Assembly: GCF_008929045.1 (NCBI RefSeq)
Contig: NZ_VFAH01000025.1
Coordinates: forward strand, 1 to 64,000
Direction of reading: 5' to 3'
Length of the DNA: 64,000 nucleotides
Source: Noviherbaspirillum aerium
GTDB lineage: Bacteria > Pseudomonadota > Gammaproteobacteria > Burkholderiales > Burkholderiaceae_D
In this document: piece by piece, positions 8,927-18,755 of the stretch
Layout of the letters: each line of letters begins with the position of its first letter
Position numbering within the stretch: position 1 is the first letter of the stretch
The notes under the pieces: model-generated
Told to the model about the DNA's origin: nothing
Database searches by the model: none
Seen by the model: the letters and a program-made list of their open reading frames with translations, nothing else
Translations under genes and position numbers: made by a program

Positions 8927-11392
8927 ATGAAGACGATTGCCCACGGTGCTTCCCTGCCACGCGAAATGGTTTTCAGTTCAATTCGTGTGCTTGAAGTCGG
9001 TTACGGTCCTGCGCTGGCGTATGCAGGAAAACTGTTTGCGGATTTTGGAGCGGAAGTGATCAAGGTCGAACCGCCCGAAGGTGATCCATGGCGACGCATG
9101 CCGCCGTTATTGAATCCGGAATCTGCTGCATCCGACAGTGCGCTTTTCGCTTGGCTGAACACTAACAAGCGCAGTGTGACCGCGGACCTTTCATCAGAGC
9201 TTGAATGGCTTCATACGCTGGCTGCGACCTGTGACATTGTGCTAGATGCACGTGCGCTCGGAGAGGGCGGCAAGATTCAATCCGCACCTGAATTAGGTGA
9301 GCCCGGCCTGCCGGAGCAGGTGCCTGTCACCGTCGAGCTCACGTGGTTTGGAGAGGACGGGCAATATAGTCGCTTCAGAGGAACAGAATCGGTTTGCCGT
9401 TCACTTGCGGGTGCGGTTCATGGAAGCGGTCCCATAGATGGACCTCCGCATATGCCCCACGATATTCAGACCGGCATCGTTGCGGGCCTATCTGCGTTCA
9501 CCACGGCTACCGCCGCCTGGATCGGACGCGAACACGGGAGCCGGCGCTTTGTGCTTAGTATCCACGAGGCCGTACTCGGCGTTGTGGAGATGGAGGCAGG
9601 TATGGTGCAGGATAATCGGCACCCATTGAAGCGACTCGGTGTTAACCGCTTCTGTGGCACCCATCCCTCCGGCATCTACGAAACAGCAGATGGATGGCTT
9701 GGCCTCTTCACGCATACCTTGCCGCAGTGGAAAGGGCTGTGTCTAGCCATTGGACATCCCGAACTGGGCAATGATCCGAGGTATTGCAGTGGGCCTGACC
9801 GGATGTCCCGAGCCGACGAAGTGGATGCTCTGCTCATTCCCGCGCTGCGTACCCGTACGGCTAGTGAGTGGTTTTCCATCCTGGGCAACCTGAAGCATCC
9901 AGCAGTGTTTGTGCCGACAATGGAGGAACTGCTTCAGCAAGAGGTGCATCGCCAACGGGGCGCTTTTGTAAGCGTCGCTGTTGAAGGAACGCATTTTAAA
10001 GCACCCATTGTTCCATTCCGCTTGGATGATCTTGGCCCATTAAAGGGCGGTAGGGCGGCCACGCTTGGTGAGCACAATACTGAGTACAAGGATGGTCTGC
10101 AAGGGACCCCTGTCCGGAACATGCCAGCGGCACCAGGAGATACGCTCCCTTTAGCCGGCTTGCGGGTATTGGATCTCACAATGGGATGGGCAGGGCCGTT
10201 AGCTACCCGTACATTAGCCGACCTTGGTGCCGAAGTAATCAAGGTGGAGAGCATTAGCTACCCCGACTGGTGGCGTGGCACTAACTTCACCGACGAGTTC
10301 TACCAAGAACATCTCTACGAAAAAAACAATAACTTCAACCTGATGAACCGGAATAAGTTGGGCATCACACTCGACTTGACATCGCCAGAGGGAAAGCGGT
10401 TGCTGTTGTCTCTAGCCTCACGCTGCGACGCGGTAGTGGAGAATTTTTCGGCTGAAGTATTACCAAAATTAGGGCTGGACTACGAGGCGATGCGTGCAGT
10501 CAATCCCAAACTGGTCATGCTTTCAATGCCCGCATTCGGCCTGGGTAACGCGTGGAGCGATACCCGCGCTTACGGTGGAACCCTGGAGCAAGCAAGTGGC
10601 TTACCGCTTTATACCGGCCATCCGGAGTATCCTCCTGCGATGACTTCCTATGCCTATGGAGATCCAATTGGCGGCATGAATGGCGGTGCAGCACTGCTAC
10701 TAGCTTTAATCGCTCAGCGCCGCAACGGTCAGGGTCTGCATGTCAACCTCTCGCAAGTTGAAGCGATGTTGCCGATGACCGCGCCTTTTCTCATTGCACA
10801 ATCGGTACACGGATCTGTCGCCCAACGACAAGGCAATCGCCATCCAGTGCATGTGCCGCATGGCTGTTACCGGTGTGCGGGTGAAGACTCCTGGATCGTG
10901 GTAAGTGTGATTAACGATGACGATTGGCGAACCCTTTGCAACGTTATGGGCCGAGGCGATCTCGCTGGAGATGAGCAGCTTGCAACGGCAACTGGGCGAC
11001 AGGCTCGGCAAATGGAGTTGGACGTCGTGTTGCAGGCGTGGACCGAAAAGCAAGACGTAGAGCTTGTTATGAATACGTTGCAGGCAGCAGGGATTGCAGC
11101 CGGGGCTGTGCGGTCGATGGGGCAAGTACTGACTGATCCTCACTTGCAATCGCGGTCGTTCTGGCAACCGTTGAAAAGGGACTTTGTAAAACAATATTTG
11201 TCGACCAGCACACCCTACCGCCAAGGAAAACGTCCAATGCCGATACGGCTAGCGGCCCCTACTTTGGGGCAGCACACGGACGCTGTTTTGGGTGATCTGC
11301 TGGGCCTCGATGCAAGCGACATTGCTAAGCTAGAACGACAGGGCGTAATTGGAACGCAAGCCCAGAGAAAAGCAACCCGCACTGCTAGGTAA
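8927..11392 (+). CDS. Tandem-domain class III CoA-transferase (CaiB/BaiF family)
   Basis: About 821 residues, twice the usual 400, because two CaiB/BaiF domains are fused. The first spans about 1-385 (RVLEVGYGPALAYAGKLFAD) and the second about 395-810 (LRVLDLTMGWAGPLATRTLADLG). Each retains the Asp expected to form the acyl-anhydride/CoA intermediate: Asp179 (HDIQTG) and Asp579 (YGDPIGG). Class III enzymes move CoA between carboxylic acids, so this one may activate the substrate of the carboxylase. An ATG at 8912 overlaps the upstream gene by 11 bases. The ATG at 8927 has a weak GGTGA site and gives the more usual N-terminus. Fused doublets often act as pseudo-dimers within one chain. Confidence 0.88.
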   Translation: MKTIAHGASLPREMVFSSIRVLEVGYGPALAYAGKLFADFGAEVIKVEPPEGDPWRRMPPLLNPESAASDSALFAWLNTNKRSVTADLSSELEWLHTLAATCDIVLDARALGEGGKIQSAPELGEPGLPEQVPVTVELTWFGEDGQYSRFRGTESVCRSLAGAVHGSGPIDGPPHMPHDIQTGIVAGLSAFTTATAAWIGREHGSRRFVLSIHEAVLGVVEMEAGMVQDNRHPLKRLGVNRFCGTHPSGIYETADGWLGLFTHTLPQWKGLCLAIGHPELGNDPRYCSGPDRMSRADEVDALLIPALRTRTASEWFSILGNLKHPAVFVPTMEELLQQEVHRQRGAFVSVAVEGTHFKAPIVPFRLDDLGPLKGGRAATLGEHNTEYKDGLQGTPVRNMPAAPGDTLPLAGLRVLDLTMGWAGPLATRTLADLGAEVIKVESISYPDWWRGTNFTDEFYQEHLYEKNNNFNLMNRNKLGITLDLTSPEGKRLLLSLASRCDAVVENFSAEVLPKLGLDYEAMRAVNPKLVMLSMPAFGLGNAWSDTRAYGGTLEQASGLPLYTGHPEYPPAMTSYAYGDPIGGMNGGAALLLALIAQRRNGQGLHVNLSQVEAMLPMTAPFLIAQSVHGSVAQRQGNRHPVHVPHGCYRCAGEDSWIVVSVINDDDWRTLCNVMGRGDLAGDEQLATATGRQARQMELDVVLQAWTEKQDVELVMNTLQAAGIAAGAVRSMGQVLTDPHLQSRSFWQPLKRDFVKQYLSTSTPYRQGKRPMPIRLAAPTLGQHTDAVLGDLLGLDASDIAKLERQGVIGTQAQRKATRTAR

Positions 11393-11437
11393 GTAACAGA
11401 CTGTGCCAATCCGTAGACCACCAGAAAGGAAAAAATC

Positions 11438-12463
11438 ATGAGACAAGGTCACTTCGCTGGAAATAGGCGGAAAACTATTGCACGTACAGGAAAGATAGCC
11501 TTTGCCTTGGCAATTTGCGCCATGACGACGTTGCCCGGTATAGCCGCGGCGCAGGCTGCTTGGCCCAGCAAACCCGTCCGCATTGTCGTTCCGTTCCCGC
11601 CTGGTTCGTTTACTGATCTAGTGGCACGGGTCGTCTCGGAAAACCTTTCCAAGTCGATTGGCCAACCAGTAATTGTCGATAACAAATCCGGAGCGAATGG
11701 GGTGGTGGGGGTGGGTGAAGTGGCCCGCTCGGCTGCAGATGGATACACACTGTTAGTAACAAATTCGAGCAGCATCACGATCAACCCGCAACTGTATAAG
11801 TCGATTTCTTACAAGGTATCTGATTTCGTTCCAATCACTAGCTTGGTCGAATCGCCGTTCATCTTGGTGGTAAACCCCGAATGGGCACAAAAAAATAAGG
11901 TTGGTTCGACTAAAGACCTACTCGAATATGCCAAGAAAAACCCAGGACAACTGACTTACGGTTCGGCTGGTCCAGGTAACATAGCCCACTTGGGCTTCAC
12001 GATGTTGAGTAAAAAAAGCAATGTCCAAACCATGCATGTACCATACAAAGGTGCATCGATGGCACAAACGGCGATCATAAGCGGCGAGATCAACGCTGCA
12101 TTTGACACTTGGGCAGCATTGCCTCATATCCAGTCCGGCAAGCTCAAGGCTTTGGCGGTTTCTTCCAACAATCGCATGCAACAACTCCCTGACGTGCCAA
12201 CTGTAGAGCAAGAGGGTGTGCCAGACTTTAATTTGACGTTCTGGATCGGCCTGCTCGCACCTGCGGGAACGCCGCCGCAAATTATCAGAAGGATTCACCA
12301 GGCGACGTCGCAAGGCATTCTTGAAAATCCAAAATCCAAAACAGTGTTGAGCGCCCAAGGCGAGATTGTGATCGTCGAGCCCGACGTCTTCTCGCAGCGC
12401 ATTAATCGTGAAGTGTCCGGCTGGCGCTCCTTGATCAAGAGCGAAAACCTCACGTTGGACTAA
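11438..12463 (+). CDS. Bug-family periplasmic solute-binding receptor
   Basis: A 341-residue protein with a long basic N-terminus, a hydrophobic signal core (about 20-38) and a likely cleavage after AQA. The mature part opens with WPSKPVRIVVPFPPGS, the hallmark of the Bug/TctC family. The usual PPGG is PPGS here. A good ribosome site (AAAGGA) precedes the ATG. Bug proteins bind carboxylated compounds in the periplasm and work with TctAB-type membrane permeases or signalling partners. No tctA or tctB gene is in the window. It is last in the carboxylase/CoA-transferase operon, 45 bases after the CoA-transferase, so its ligand is plausibly that pathway's organic acid. Confidence 0.9.
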   Translation: MRQGHFAGNRRKTIARTGKIAFALAICAMTTLPGIAAAQAAWPSKPVRIVVPFPPGSFTDLVARVVSENLSKSIGQPVIVDNKSGANGVVGVGEVARSAADGYTLLVTNSSSITINPQLYKSISYKVSDFVPITSLVESPFILVVNPEWAQKNKVGSTKDLLEYAKKNPGQLTYGSAGPGNIAHLGFTMLSKKSNVQTMHVPYKGASMAQTAIISGEINAAFDTWAALPHIQSGKLKALAVSSNNRMQQLPDVPTVEQEGVPDFNLTFWIGLLAPAGTPPQIIRRIHQATSQGILENPKSKTVLSAQGEIVIVEPDVFSQRINREVSGWRSLIKSENLTLD

Positions 12464-12468
12464 CAATT

Positions 12469-12490
12469 ATCAGGGACGCATGTCCCTGAT
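12469..12490. terminator. Hairpin after the carboxylase operon
   Basis: A 9-bp perfect stem (ATCAGGGAC paired with GTCCCTGAT) with a GCAT loop begins six bases after the Bug receptor stop codon. No U-tract follows on the plus strand, so it is a weak terminator or an RNA-stabilising hairpin. Confidence 0.45.
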
Positions 12491-13008
12491 GGCAGGCTTG
12501 GCATCTTACAGCGAAAAATTGAAGAGACGGCCATTCGGTGTTAAGACTCAGCATCTGGATGAGTTCATCGTGAATCTGTGCGATCTCGATGCCACTGAAG
12601 TAATAACCGCTACCCAGCAGCAGAGGGGAAAGCCCAAATATCCATCGTTGGACGTTGATCGACACCTTGATTACAGCAAGGGCTCGTATAGGTAACCCCA
12701 TTTTTGGCGAGCTGACCGATCATTTTCATCACTTCCAGCCACGGAGAGACACGATAACAAGCTCACAACCTTCACCTTGAACACGAGTCTATGATCAAAA
12801 CATGCGTTCAGACATTATGGTGATAATGTCGCTTTTCCCCCTTGGGACAACCTGGAACGTTTGAAGCATCGTCGACCGCTGGCAGTCTGGCAATTATGTC
12901 GAGACTCGGGCAGTCCTTTCAAATTGGATGGCGCAGTTGGAACCTTGAGGAGGTCAGCTTTGTGCCTAGTTCCTGACGTGCATTGAACTCTCGCAAGTCT
13001 ATTCTAGG
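12491..13008. other. Intergenic stretch between convergent operons, no gene recognised
   Basis: About 520 bases between the plus-strand carboxylase operon and the minus-strand diguanylate cyclase. Short open frames on both strands (for example 12450-12701 minus) have no family pattern or ribosome site that I recognise. Confidence 0.5.
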
Positions 13009-14193
13009 TTATACCGTCGAATACGAAAGCGACCGGTACTCCTTTTCTAAGGCGACTTGATTACGCCCCTTTTCTTTTGCTACGTAGAGTGCCGTATCGG
13101 CGCGCATCATCAGCGATTTGAGAGTGTCTTCCTTTTGCAGTGCGGCTACGCCGATGCTCACTGTGACTCCTGACAGCAGCTCGTGCGCGGCCGCTATTCT
13201 TAGCCTCAGGCGCTCGGCAACAACAGCTGCACCCGCGAGGTCGGTTTCCGGCATCAGTACCGCAAATTCGTCGCCTCCCATACGACACAATGAGTCGATG
13301 CTTCGCAGTTCCTGATGTATCTCGTGCACAATGTCTTGCAACACTCGATCGCCGGCAATATGGCCGGACGTATCGTTGACTGGCTTGAAGTTGTCCATGT
13401 CCACCAGCAGCAGCGACAGAGGGCGATCTGTGCGAGTTGTGCGCGAAATTTCCCGGTTCCCAATGTCGAAGAAGGCCCGCCGTGACCAGGCGCCGGTCAG
13501 GTAATCGTGGTTTGCCGCATGCTCTGCCAAGAGCACAATACGGCGATGTGCAATCAGCAGAGCGCCAAACGCAAGTACCGGCAGAGCGAAAGCGCCAGCA
13601 GAAAGAACAAACACATTCCATCCTGACGGCTCAAGTAAGGATGCTGGCGCGCCGTCGGAAAACAATTGGTATAGCACACGGATAGCGTGCCCGCCAGCGA
13701 TCAGACCACACATCGCTAGAATGAAAAATTTCGGATAATAGGGGCGCCGCCATTCACTCCGTGCGCGGAGCAAGGTATAGCTAATCGCACCCGCAACGCC
13801 AGCCTGAAACAGGGACGCGACGGTAGTTCGAGCTATGAAAGAATCTTGCACATAATGGAAGAAAGCGATGGCCGCCGTCAGTCCAAGAACACCGAGCGCA
13901 AGCGGGCGCGTAGGTGCAGGGCGCTTGAACAGCCGGCGGTAGCCGATCAGGATGGCAGCTGAGGACGCGGCATATACCCCATTGGCTAGCTCATAAGCGA
14001 AAAAAGGCGATAACTCACGCCCATACGCAAACAGGATATTCCCCGCCATGCCAAGCACGCTCGCCAGGATAACTTGCCGCATGCCTTTCACGCCGTTTTC
14101 ACGGAATGAAAACAGCACGAGGAACGTTACGAAGCAGAGGAGCGAGGCAATCAGGAAAACTTGTTTGGTACTTAACATAAGCGTCGTGGCCAT
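13009..14193 (-). CDS. Membrane-bound diguanylate cyclase (GGDEF)
   Basis: About 394 residues. The N-terminal half (about 10-220) has six to seven hydrophobic helices and no recognised extracellular sensor. The C-terminal half is a GGDEF domain starting at HDYLTGAWSRRAFFD. The active motif is intact (RMGGDEFAVLMPE), as is a product-inhibition I-site, RSID, exactly five residues before GGDEF. It should convert two GTP to c-di-GMP at the inner membrane and be feedback-inhibited. The ATG at 14193 was preferred to an upstream TTG at 14232. It lies about 340 bases downstream of a second c-di-GMP gene on the same strand, with room for its own promoter. Confidence 0.88.
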   Translation of the reverse strand: MATTLMLSTKQVFLIASLLCFVTFLVLFSFRENGVKGMRQVILASVLGMAGNILFAYGRELSPFFAYELANGVYAASSAAILIGYRRLFKRPAPTRPLALGVLGLTAAIAFFHYVQDSFIARTTVASLFQAGVAGAISYTLLRARSEWRRPYYPKFFILAMCGLIAGGHAIRVLYQLFSDGAPASLLEPSGWNVFVLSAGAFALPVLAFGALLIAHRRIVLLAEHAANHDYLTGAWSRRAFFDIGNREISRTTRTDRPLSLLLVDMDNFKPVNDTSGHIAGDRVLQDIVHEIHQELRSIDSLCRMGGDEFAVLMPETDLAGAAVVAERLRLRIAAAHELLSGVTVSIGVAALQKEDTLKSLMMRADTALYVAKEKGRNQVALEKEYRSLSYSTV

Positions 14194-14232
14194 AAAAGGC
14201 CATTGTCTGCGGGGTGGCCAGCGTGAAACCAA

Positions 14233-14573
14233 TATCGTAGCATTGGATGTTTCACACGCGGGTACGAGGCCCCCAATTTGATCTATCCAGTTAGATTCCC
14301 TGTAAAAGGTTACTCACAACGTGGCGATACGGACAAGAGAGCTTTTGTTTGAATGCGCGTCGTGACAGAGAAGTCAAATGGGACAGTGCGCAGGACTTGG
14401 GGCTGTTCCCTTCGCTGGCAACGACCTCGCTGATTTGGATGACTAGCGACAGAACCAAGTAGTTAGGATATGCATCACGATTTGCGCGAAGCTAGAGCTT
14501 GCTGGCGGCTTTTATGGGTTGCTTGCAATGATAATCAGTGCAAATCTTCATAGGACAATTTGCAAGGAAGGAC
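14233..14573. other. Intergenic region upstream of the diguanylate cyclase
   Basis: About 340 bases between two minus-strand c-di-GMP genes. It must hold the 3' end signals of the upstream gene and the promoter of the cyclase. No convincing gene, box or terminator could be read. Confidence 0.4.
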
Positions 14574-17513
14574 CTAATGCAAGTCGCCCAGACGAACGAC
14601 ATTGGGAGCTGACGCAAGGATGTCCGAGTTCGAGCCTAAGCGTTGGACCAGCGTCAAAAGCGTCTCGTCGGTGATAAAGCTTGTCGAAGAGGATGCCGTC
14701 AGCAGTTTATCAGGAGGTTGAGAGCGGGAGATCACATAGCCCTGAACATAGTCGACCCCAATCTCAGCAAGCGTTTCTACCGTTGCCGCGTCTTCGGCCC
14801 ATTCGGCAATCGTCTTCATGCCAAGATTCACTGCCAGGTTTACGATCGCCTCCACAATGGCGACGTTCGCAGGGTGCGCATTGATATTGACCACGAAATT
14901 GCCGTCGATTTTCAATACGTCTGCAGGAAGCTCTTTCAGATAGGAGAATGATGTGTACCCTGCACCGAAATCATCGAGCCCGATCTTTGCCCCATAGCTG
15001 CATACCTGGTCAATAAACCGGCGGGTATTGTTGAGGTCGTGCAGCGCAACGCTTTCTGTAATCTCGATGCATACACGCTTCGCCGCTTTTGGATGATCCG
15101 CCAGAATGGACAAGGCGTCTTGCACGAAGCGTTCGTCGTTCAACGATGCGCCGCTCAAGTTCAGGCAGACGAACTGCGTCTGCTGCAACCGTTCATAGTT
15201 TGTCTCAATCCAGCCCAAGGTCGTACTTAACACCCATCGATCAATCACACCGGTGCGCCCGCACTTTTCAGCCGCACCGATAATGCGTCCGGCCGGAATG
15301 GTACTGCCATCCCGGTCCCGCATTCGTAGCAGAACCTCGAAATTAAGTGACTCTTGCGGTGCGCGCAATGACATGATGGGCTGCATTTCGAGAAACAAGT
15401 CATTGGTGGCATCGTGGCCGGAGAGCCGTTCGATAAAACCTAGTTCCATTTCCCGTTCATGAAACGCAGAAGCATTTTTCTCATAGACGACCAATCCGTC
15501 CGGAGCAGCCTTGGCTTCGCGGCAGGCGCGGTCTGCCGTCGACATGGCATCCTTGATCGGCATCTCCGGGCTGACGTCAATGAGCCCTACCGAGCCACGC
15601 ACATGAAATGCCTTGTCGGCCACCCGGTAAGGCGTGTTGCCAATAGTTTCAACCAGGCCTCGGCATATCAGCGTTGCCAGCGGTAGCGCGGTGTCCGGCA
15701 TTACAATCAGGAATTCATCCCCGCCTACCCGCCCCACTGAGTGGCTAGACGGCAGGATCGCGCCAATACGCTGGCAGACTTGCTTGAGCACTTCATCACC
15801 GGCCGCATGGCCAAACAAATCATTGATCAGTTTGAACCTGTCCAGATCCAGATAAGCCAATGTCAGTGGCTTAGTCCCGGTAGTTGGACTTGATCGCTTG
15901 AACGCGTCTTCGATTCCGCGTCGATTGAACACCCGGGTCAGCGGATCATTATTGGCCATGAAGCGTAATTCCTCGGTGGCTTTCGCTTTCTCGGTCACAT
16001 CCTGCAAAAAGCCCTCGATCTTTTCCTGGGCCAGCGTGGCCTTTACCAGGAAGCGCCGATCACCGGCACGGCTACGCAATTCCAGCTCTCGATCCTGCTG
16101 GCCGTGCACCAGGCCGTGCAACCGTGTCCAGGCATTGTCTTCAAAGTATTGCTGCCAGGATAAGTCGGCAGCAGTAAGCACATTTGTTCCCAGTATTTCA
16201 TTTAGGGCGGCGTTGGCACTGACAAATTGGCCGCGTCCATCCAATGTGAATAATCCAATCGGCATGACTTCGTAAGCATGGCGAAGCTGCGCCTGTGCCT
16301 CCATCCGTTGCCGTTGCTCCTGGCGCATTTGCTCGGCCAGGGCAAGCGCCGTCAACAGACTGGAAAGCAGGGCGCCAGTGACACTATTGATGAGCCCTAC
16401 CAATTCCCGTCGCCCCGATGCCGCAGCAACGACTTCCAGCAGGCTGGTGACAAAGGTGACGCCAAATGACGCCGCATACCATAGGGCTACGCGACTACGA
16501 GATTGCCGGATGACCGACGTCAGGCTCACCATCATCAGCAGAAGGCCGAGACCGGCCATCACCCACATCACAGGCAGGAAATGGCGGAACGGCAGTGCGA
16601 TGGAAGCAAGCAACAGGAGCGGGCAAAGCCATTGTGCCGCTACTAAGGTGCCACGCGACTTGGTGCGGGCCAAGTCCTCCCGAAACAGCTCCTGATAAAG
16701 AGTTAATGTCAGAAGGGCATACAGTGCAACCATAAACGCCCGGCTAAACAGGATCCATTGCTCGGGGACTTCCTGCCCGAGCCATTGTGTATCCCAGCCT
16801 GCAGACAAGGCGCCAACCCGCAAATTCACGAACAGCCATGCCGCGAACAACAGGTTAAGGCTTTGCCGGTTCATCAATGCGGTGACCAGCACGAATACAG
16901 CGAGTACCGTCAGCCCGCCATCAAGCAGCCCCGATTTGCGATGGTAATGTTGGATCGCGTGATCCAGTTCCGCGGATGGCCAAAGGCTCGCCGTCAGGCG
17001 CGCCGGTCCGGCAAAGGAGGCCTTGCAGAGAATCTTTGAAGGCAATTCTGTAATGTCGAGGGCAAAACCAGCCTTTGCCTGTTTGATTTGCCCTTGCGTG
17101 ATGCTGCGCGATCCGGAGCCGAGCATGTCACCTCGGATCGCATCCCAGCAGGCGATCTCGGTGGCGTGCCTGGATGGAAATTCGACCGTATAACGGCCGG
17201 GCGCTCCACTTGCTGTAAATCCAAACCATACCGGTTCCTCGGACAGGTCGGTATTAAAATATTTCACTGGAGCAACAAGATCGACCTTATCGCGGGCTTC
17301 AGCAAGCGCCAGCGATGGCTGACCTGACCATACGCGCAATTCCAGCGGTCGATCGCCTTTGGCCGCGTAGTGGTTGTCCCAGAAAACCAGTGCAATGATT
17401 GAAATCAGTACAATGATAACGGGTACGGCGAACAGGGACAGTGCACGCAGCAGTGTCTCCAGCGCTGTCTGGTATCGACTCAGCTTGGTCAACGAGAAGG
17501 GCATGTAAGGCAT
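14574..17513 (-). CDS. 7TM-type sensor with PAS, GGDEF and EAL domains
   Basis: About 979 residues. Order: one N-terminal membrane helix (about 25-47), a periplasmic region of about 150 residues, a multi-helix membrane block (about 195-400), a PAS domain (about 420-530), GGDEF (about 535-700) and EAL (about 715-950). GGDEF is intact (RVGGDEFLIVMPD) but has no RxxD inhibition site upstream. The EAL signature reads EVL, while other phosphodiesterase motifs remain: NLSG, EITES, DDFGAGY, LKID, AEWAED and QGY. It may therefore be bifunctional in c-di-GMP turnover. It is downstream of, and co-directional with, the FeeM-like acyltransferase (about 90 bases), so the two probably form an operon. The ATG at 17513 was chosen over a TTG at 17567. 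Confidence 0.88.
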   Translation of the reverse strand: MPYMPFSLTKLSRYQTALETLLRALSLFAVPVIIVLISIIALVFWDNHYAAKGDRPLELRVWSGQPSLALAEARDKVDLVAPVKYFNTDLSEEPVWFGFTASGAPGRYTVEFPSRHATEIACWDAIRGDMLGSGSRSITQGQIKQAKAGFALDITELPSKILCKASFAGPARLTASLWPSAELDHAIQHYHRKSGLLDGGLTVLAVFVLVTALMNRQSLNLLFAAWLFVNLRVGALSAGWDTQWLGQEVPEQWILFSRAFMVALYALLTLTLYQELFREDLARTKSRGTLVAAQWLCPLLLLASIALPFRHFLPVMWVMAGLGLLLMMVSLTSVIRQSRSRVALWYAASFGVTFVTSLLEVVAAASGRRELVGLINSVTGALLSSLLTALALAEQMRQEQRQRMEAQAQLRHAYEVMPIGLFTLDGRGQFVSANAALNEILGTNVLTAADLSWQQYFEDNAWTRLHGLVHGQQDRELELRSRAGDRRFLVKATLAQEKIEGFLQDVTEKAKATEELRFMANNDPLTRVFNRRGIEDAFKRSSPTTGTKPLTLAYLDLDRFKLINDLFGHAAGDEVLKQVCQRIGAILPSSHSVGRVGGDEFLIVMPDTALPLATLICRGLVETIGNTPYRVADKAFHVRGSVGLIDVSPEMPIKDAMSTADRACREAKAAPDGLVVYEKNASAFHEREMELGFIERLSGHDATNDLFLEMQPIMSLRAPQESLNFEVLLRMRDRDGSTIPAGRIIGAAEKCGRTGVIDRWVLSTTLGWIETNYERLQQTQFVCLNLSGASLNDERFVQDALSILADHPKAAKRVCIEITESVALHDLNNTRRFIDQVCSYGAKIGLDDFGAGYTSFSYLKELPADVLKIDGNFVVNINAHPANVAIVEAIVNLAVNLGMKTIAEWAEDAATVETLAEIGVDYVQGYVISRSQPPDKLLTASSSTSFITDETLLTLVQRLGSNSDILASAPNVVRLGDLH

Positions 17514-17605
17514 GGTCGCGATCCGGTAAGCCAGACGGCAGCGGGTGACTGCCGTGTCAGTTGCCAATAGGATACCAGTCGCGTTAGAGGAAAGTCACTT
17601 TCGAC

Positions 17606-18391
17606 TTATGCAAACAGGGTCTCTGGCATGCCGCGCGGCGTGCTGGACTGCCTGAAGTGGCTGGATTTCATCTTCGCCGACGATGTGACCATGATATCGG
17701 GGTGATGGGTATGGCAAAAGAACTGCAGCAGTGGATGATTGGCTGCTGTCCATCGCTGCTCACCGGTTGCGATCTCGAAGAACATCACACGATGAGGAAG
17801 ATTGCCGGCATGCTGAAGGGGAAGAAACCCGGTTTCTGGAAATAGGTCCTCAAACAGCAACTGCTCATAGTGCCGATCGATGGGAGCCCGGCCTGCTGCG
17901 ACTGCATAGTCAATCCCATTACGCGCACAGTACTCAAAACAGGCCTTGATAAGCGCTATTTTAACGATACGTCCGACACGTCCTTCTTCGATGCCTAACC
18001 GGGTCACTTCAGCGAGCGAGTACCCTTCCAGCCAATCGGGGAAGACCACAGATTTTTCGATGCTAAGCGACCGGTAGGCATTGGTCTGGATCCGTACGCT
18101 GCCAAGCGGTGAGCCATCAAGCTTGGATTCGGCTAGCAGCACGACAGTGTCATCGGCATAATCAGCCGCTTCCGGACTACGTAAGCTTTCGGCAAATGCA
18201 GGGACATGACGAGCGTATGCCTGATGTCGTATCTGCACGGCCTTATAGAGGTCGATATCGTTCTCTACGATCTTGATGGTAAAGGGCAGCCTCTCCTGCT
18301 TCATCTGCATATTCGTTACGGCGAAAGCAGGGGCAGCAACGTTCTTGTCGCTTGCATTCTTGAGTGCGTTTAGATTGAATTCTGTATGCAT
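17606..18391 (-). CDS. FeeM-like N-acyltransferase (autoinducer-synthase/GNAT fold)
   Basis: A 261-residue cytoplasmic protein. The core (about 35-215) follows the FeeM/LuxI-like layout: VQIRHQAYA near 53-61, a positively placed SLRSPEAADYADDTVVLLAE segment, LGSVRIQTN, and the LAEVTRLGIEEG strand-turn. FeeM enzymes join a fatty acyl group from acyl-ACP to an amino acid such as tyrosine. Related proteins accompany exosortase/PEP-CTERM systems, but no exosortase is here. The ATG at 18391 has a GGGAGT ribosome site. The gene leads an apparent operon with the PAS-GGDEF-EAL protein, suggesting a link between a lipid signal or membrane lipid and c-di-GMP. The acyl acceptor is unknown. Confidence 0.7.
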   Translation of the reverse strand: MHTEFNLNALKNASDKNVAAPAFAVTNMQMKQERLPFTIKIVENDIDLYKAVQIRHQAYARHVPAFAESLRSPEAADYADDTVVLLAESKLDGSPLGSVRIQTNAYRSLSIEKSVVFPDWLEGYSLAEVTRLGIEEGRVGRIVKIALIKACFEYCARNGIDYAVAAGRAPIDRHYEQLLFEDLFPETGFLPLQHAGNLPHRVMFFEIATGEQRWTAANHPLLQFFCHTHHPDIMVTSSAKMKSSHFRQSSTPRGMPETLFA

Positions 18392-18755
18392 TGCGATACT
18401 CCCTGAAGATGTAAAGACTAAACGAGGCCAGACGGATAAACCGTCAGGCGTTCGTCAATAGCGGTCCGCAGGCATGCACGGACTGTTCGGCATGCGCATC
18501 TTGATGCTGCAATACTCAAGCTAACGGCCGAAATTTGGAAAAATGAAGGGGAAAAACCTATCTAATTATGATCAAGAAAATCTGCGCTTTGTGCTAGTCA
18601 CTTTCCATCTACCTGTTCAGCACTATTCCGCCTTGTATTAGCAAGCGCATAGATGGGCCCCCATTACCTATGGGATTGCGATAATGCTTCTTCTTAATCG
18701 TATCGGCTCGCCTTAGCTTAGGAGCTAATACATTGATTTAGCGAATTCAAAAGAA
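18392..18755. other. Upstream region of the acyltransferase operon
   Basis: About 360 AT-rich bases that should contain the promoter of the minus-strand FeeM-like operon. No clear -35/-10 pair or operator was identified. Confidence 0.4.
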
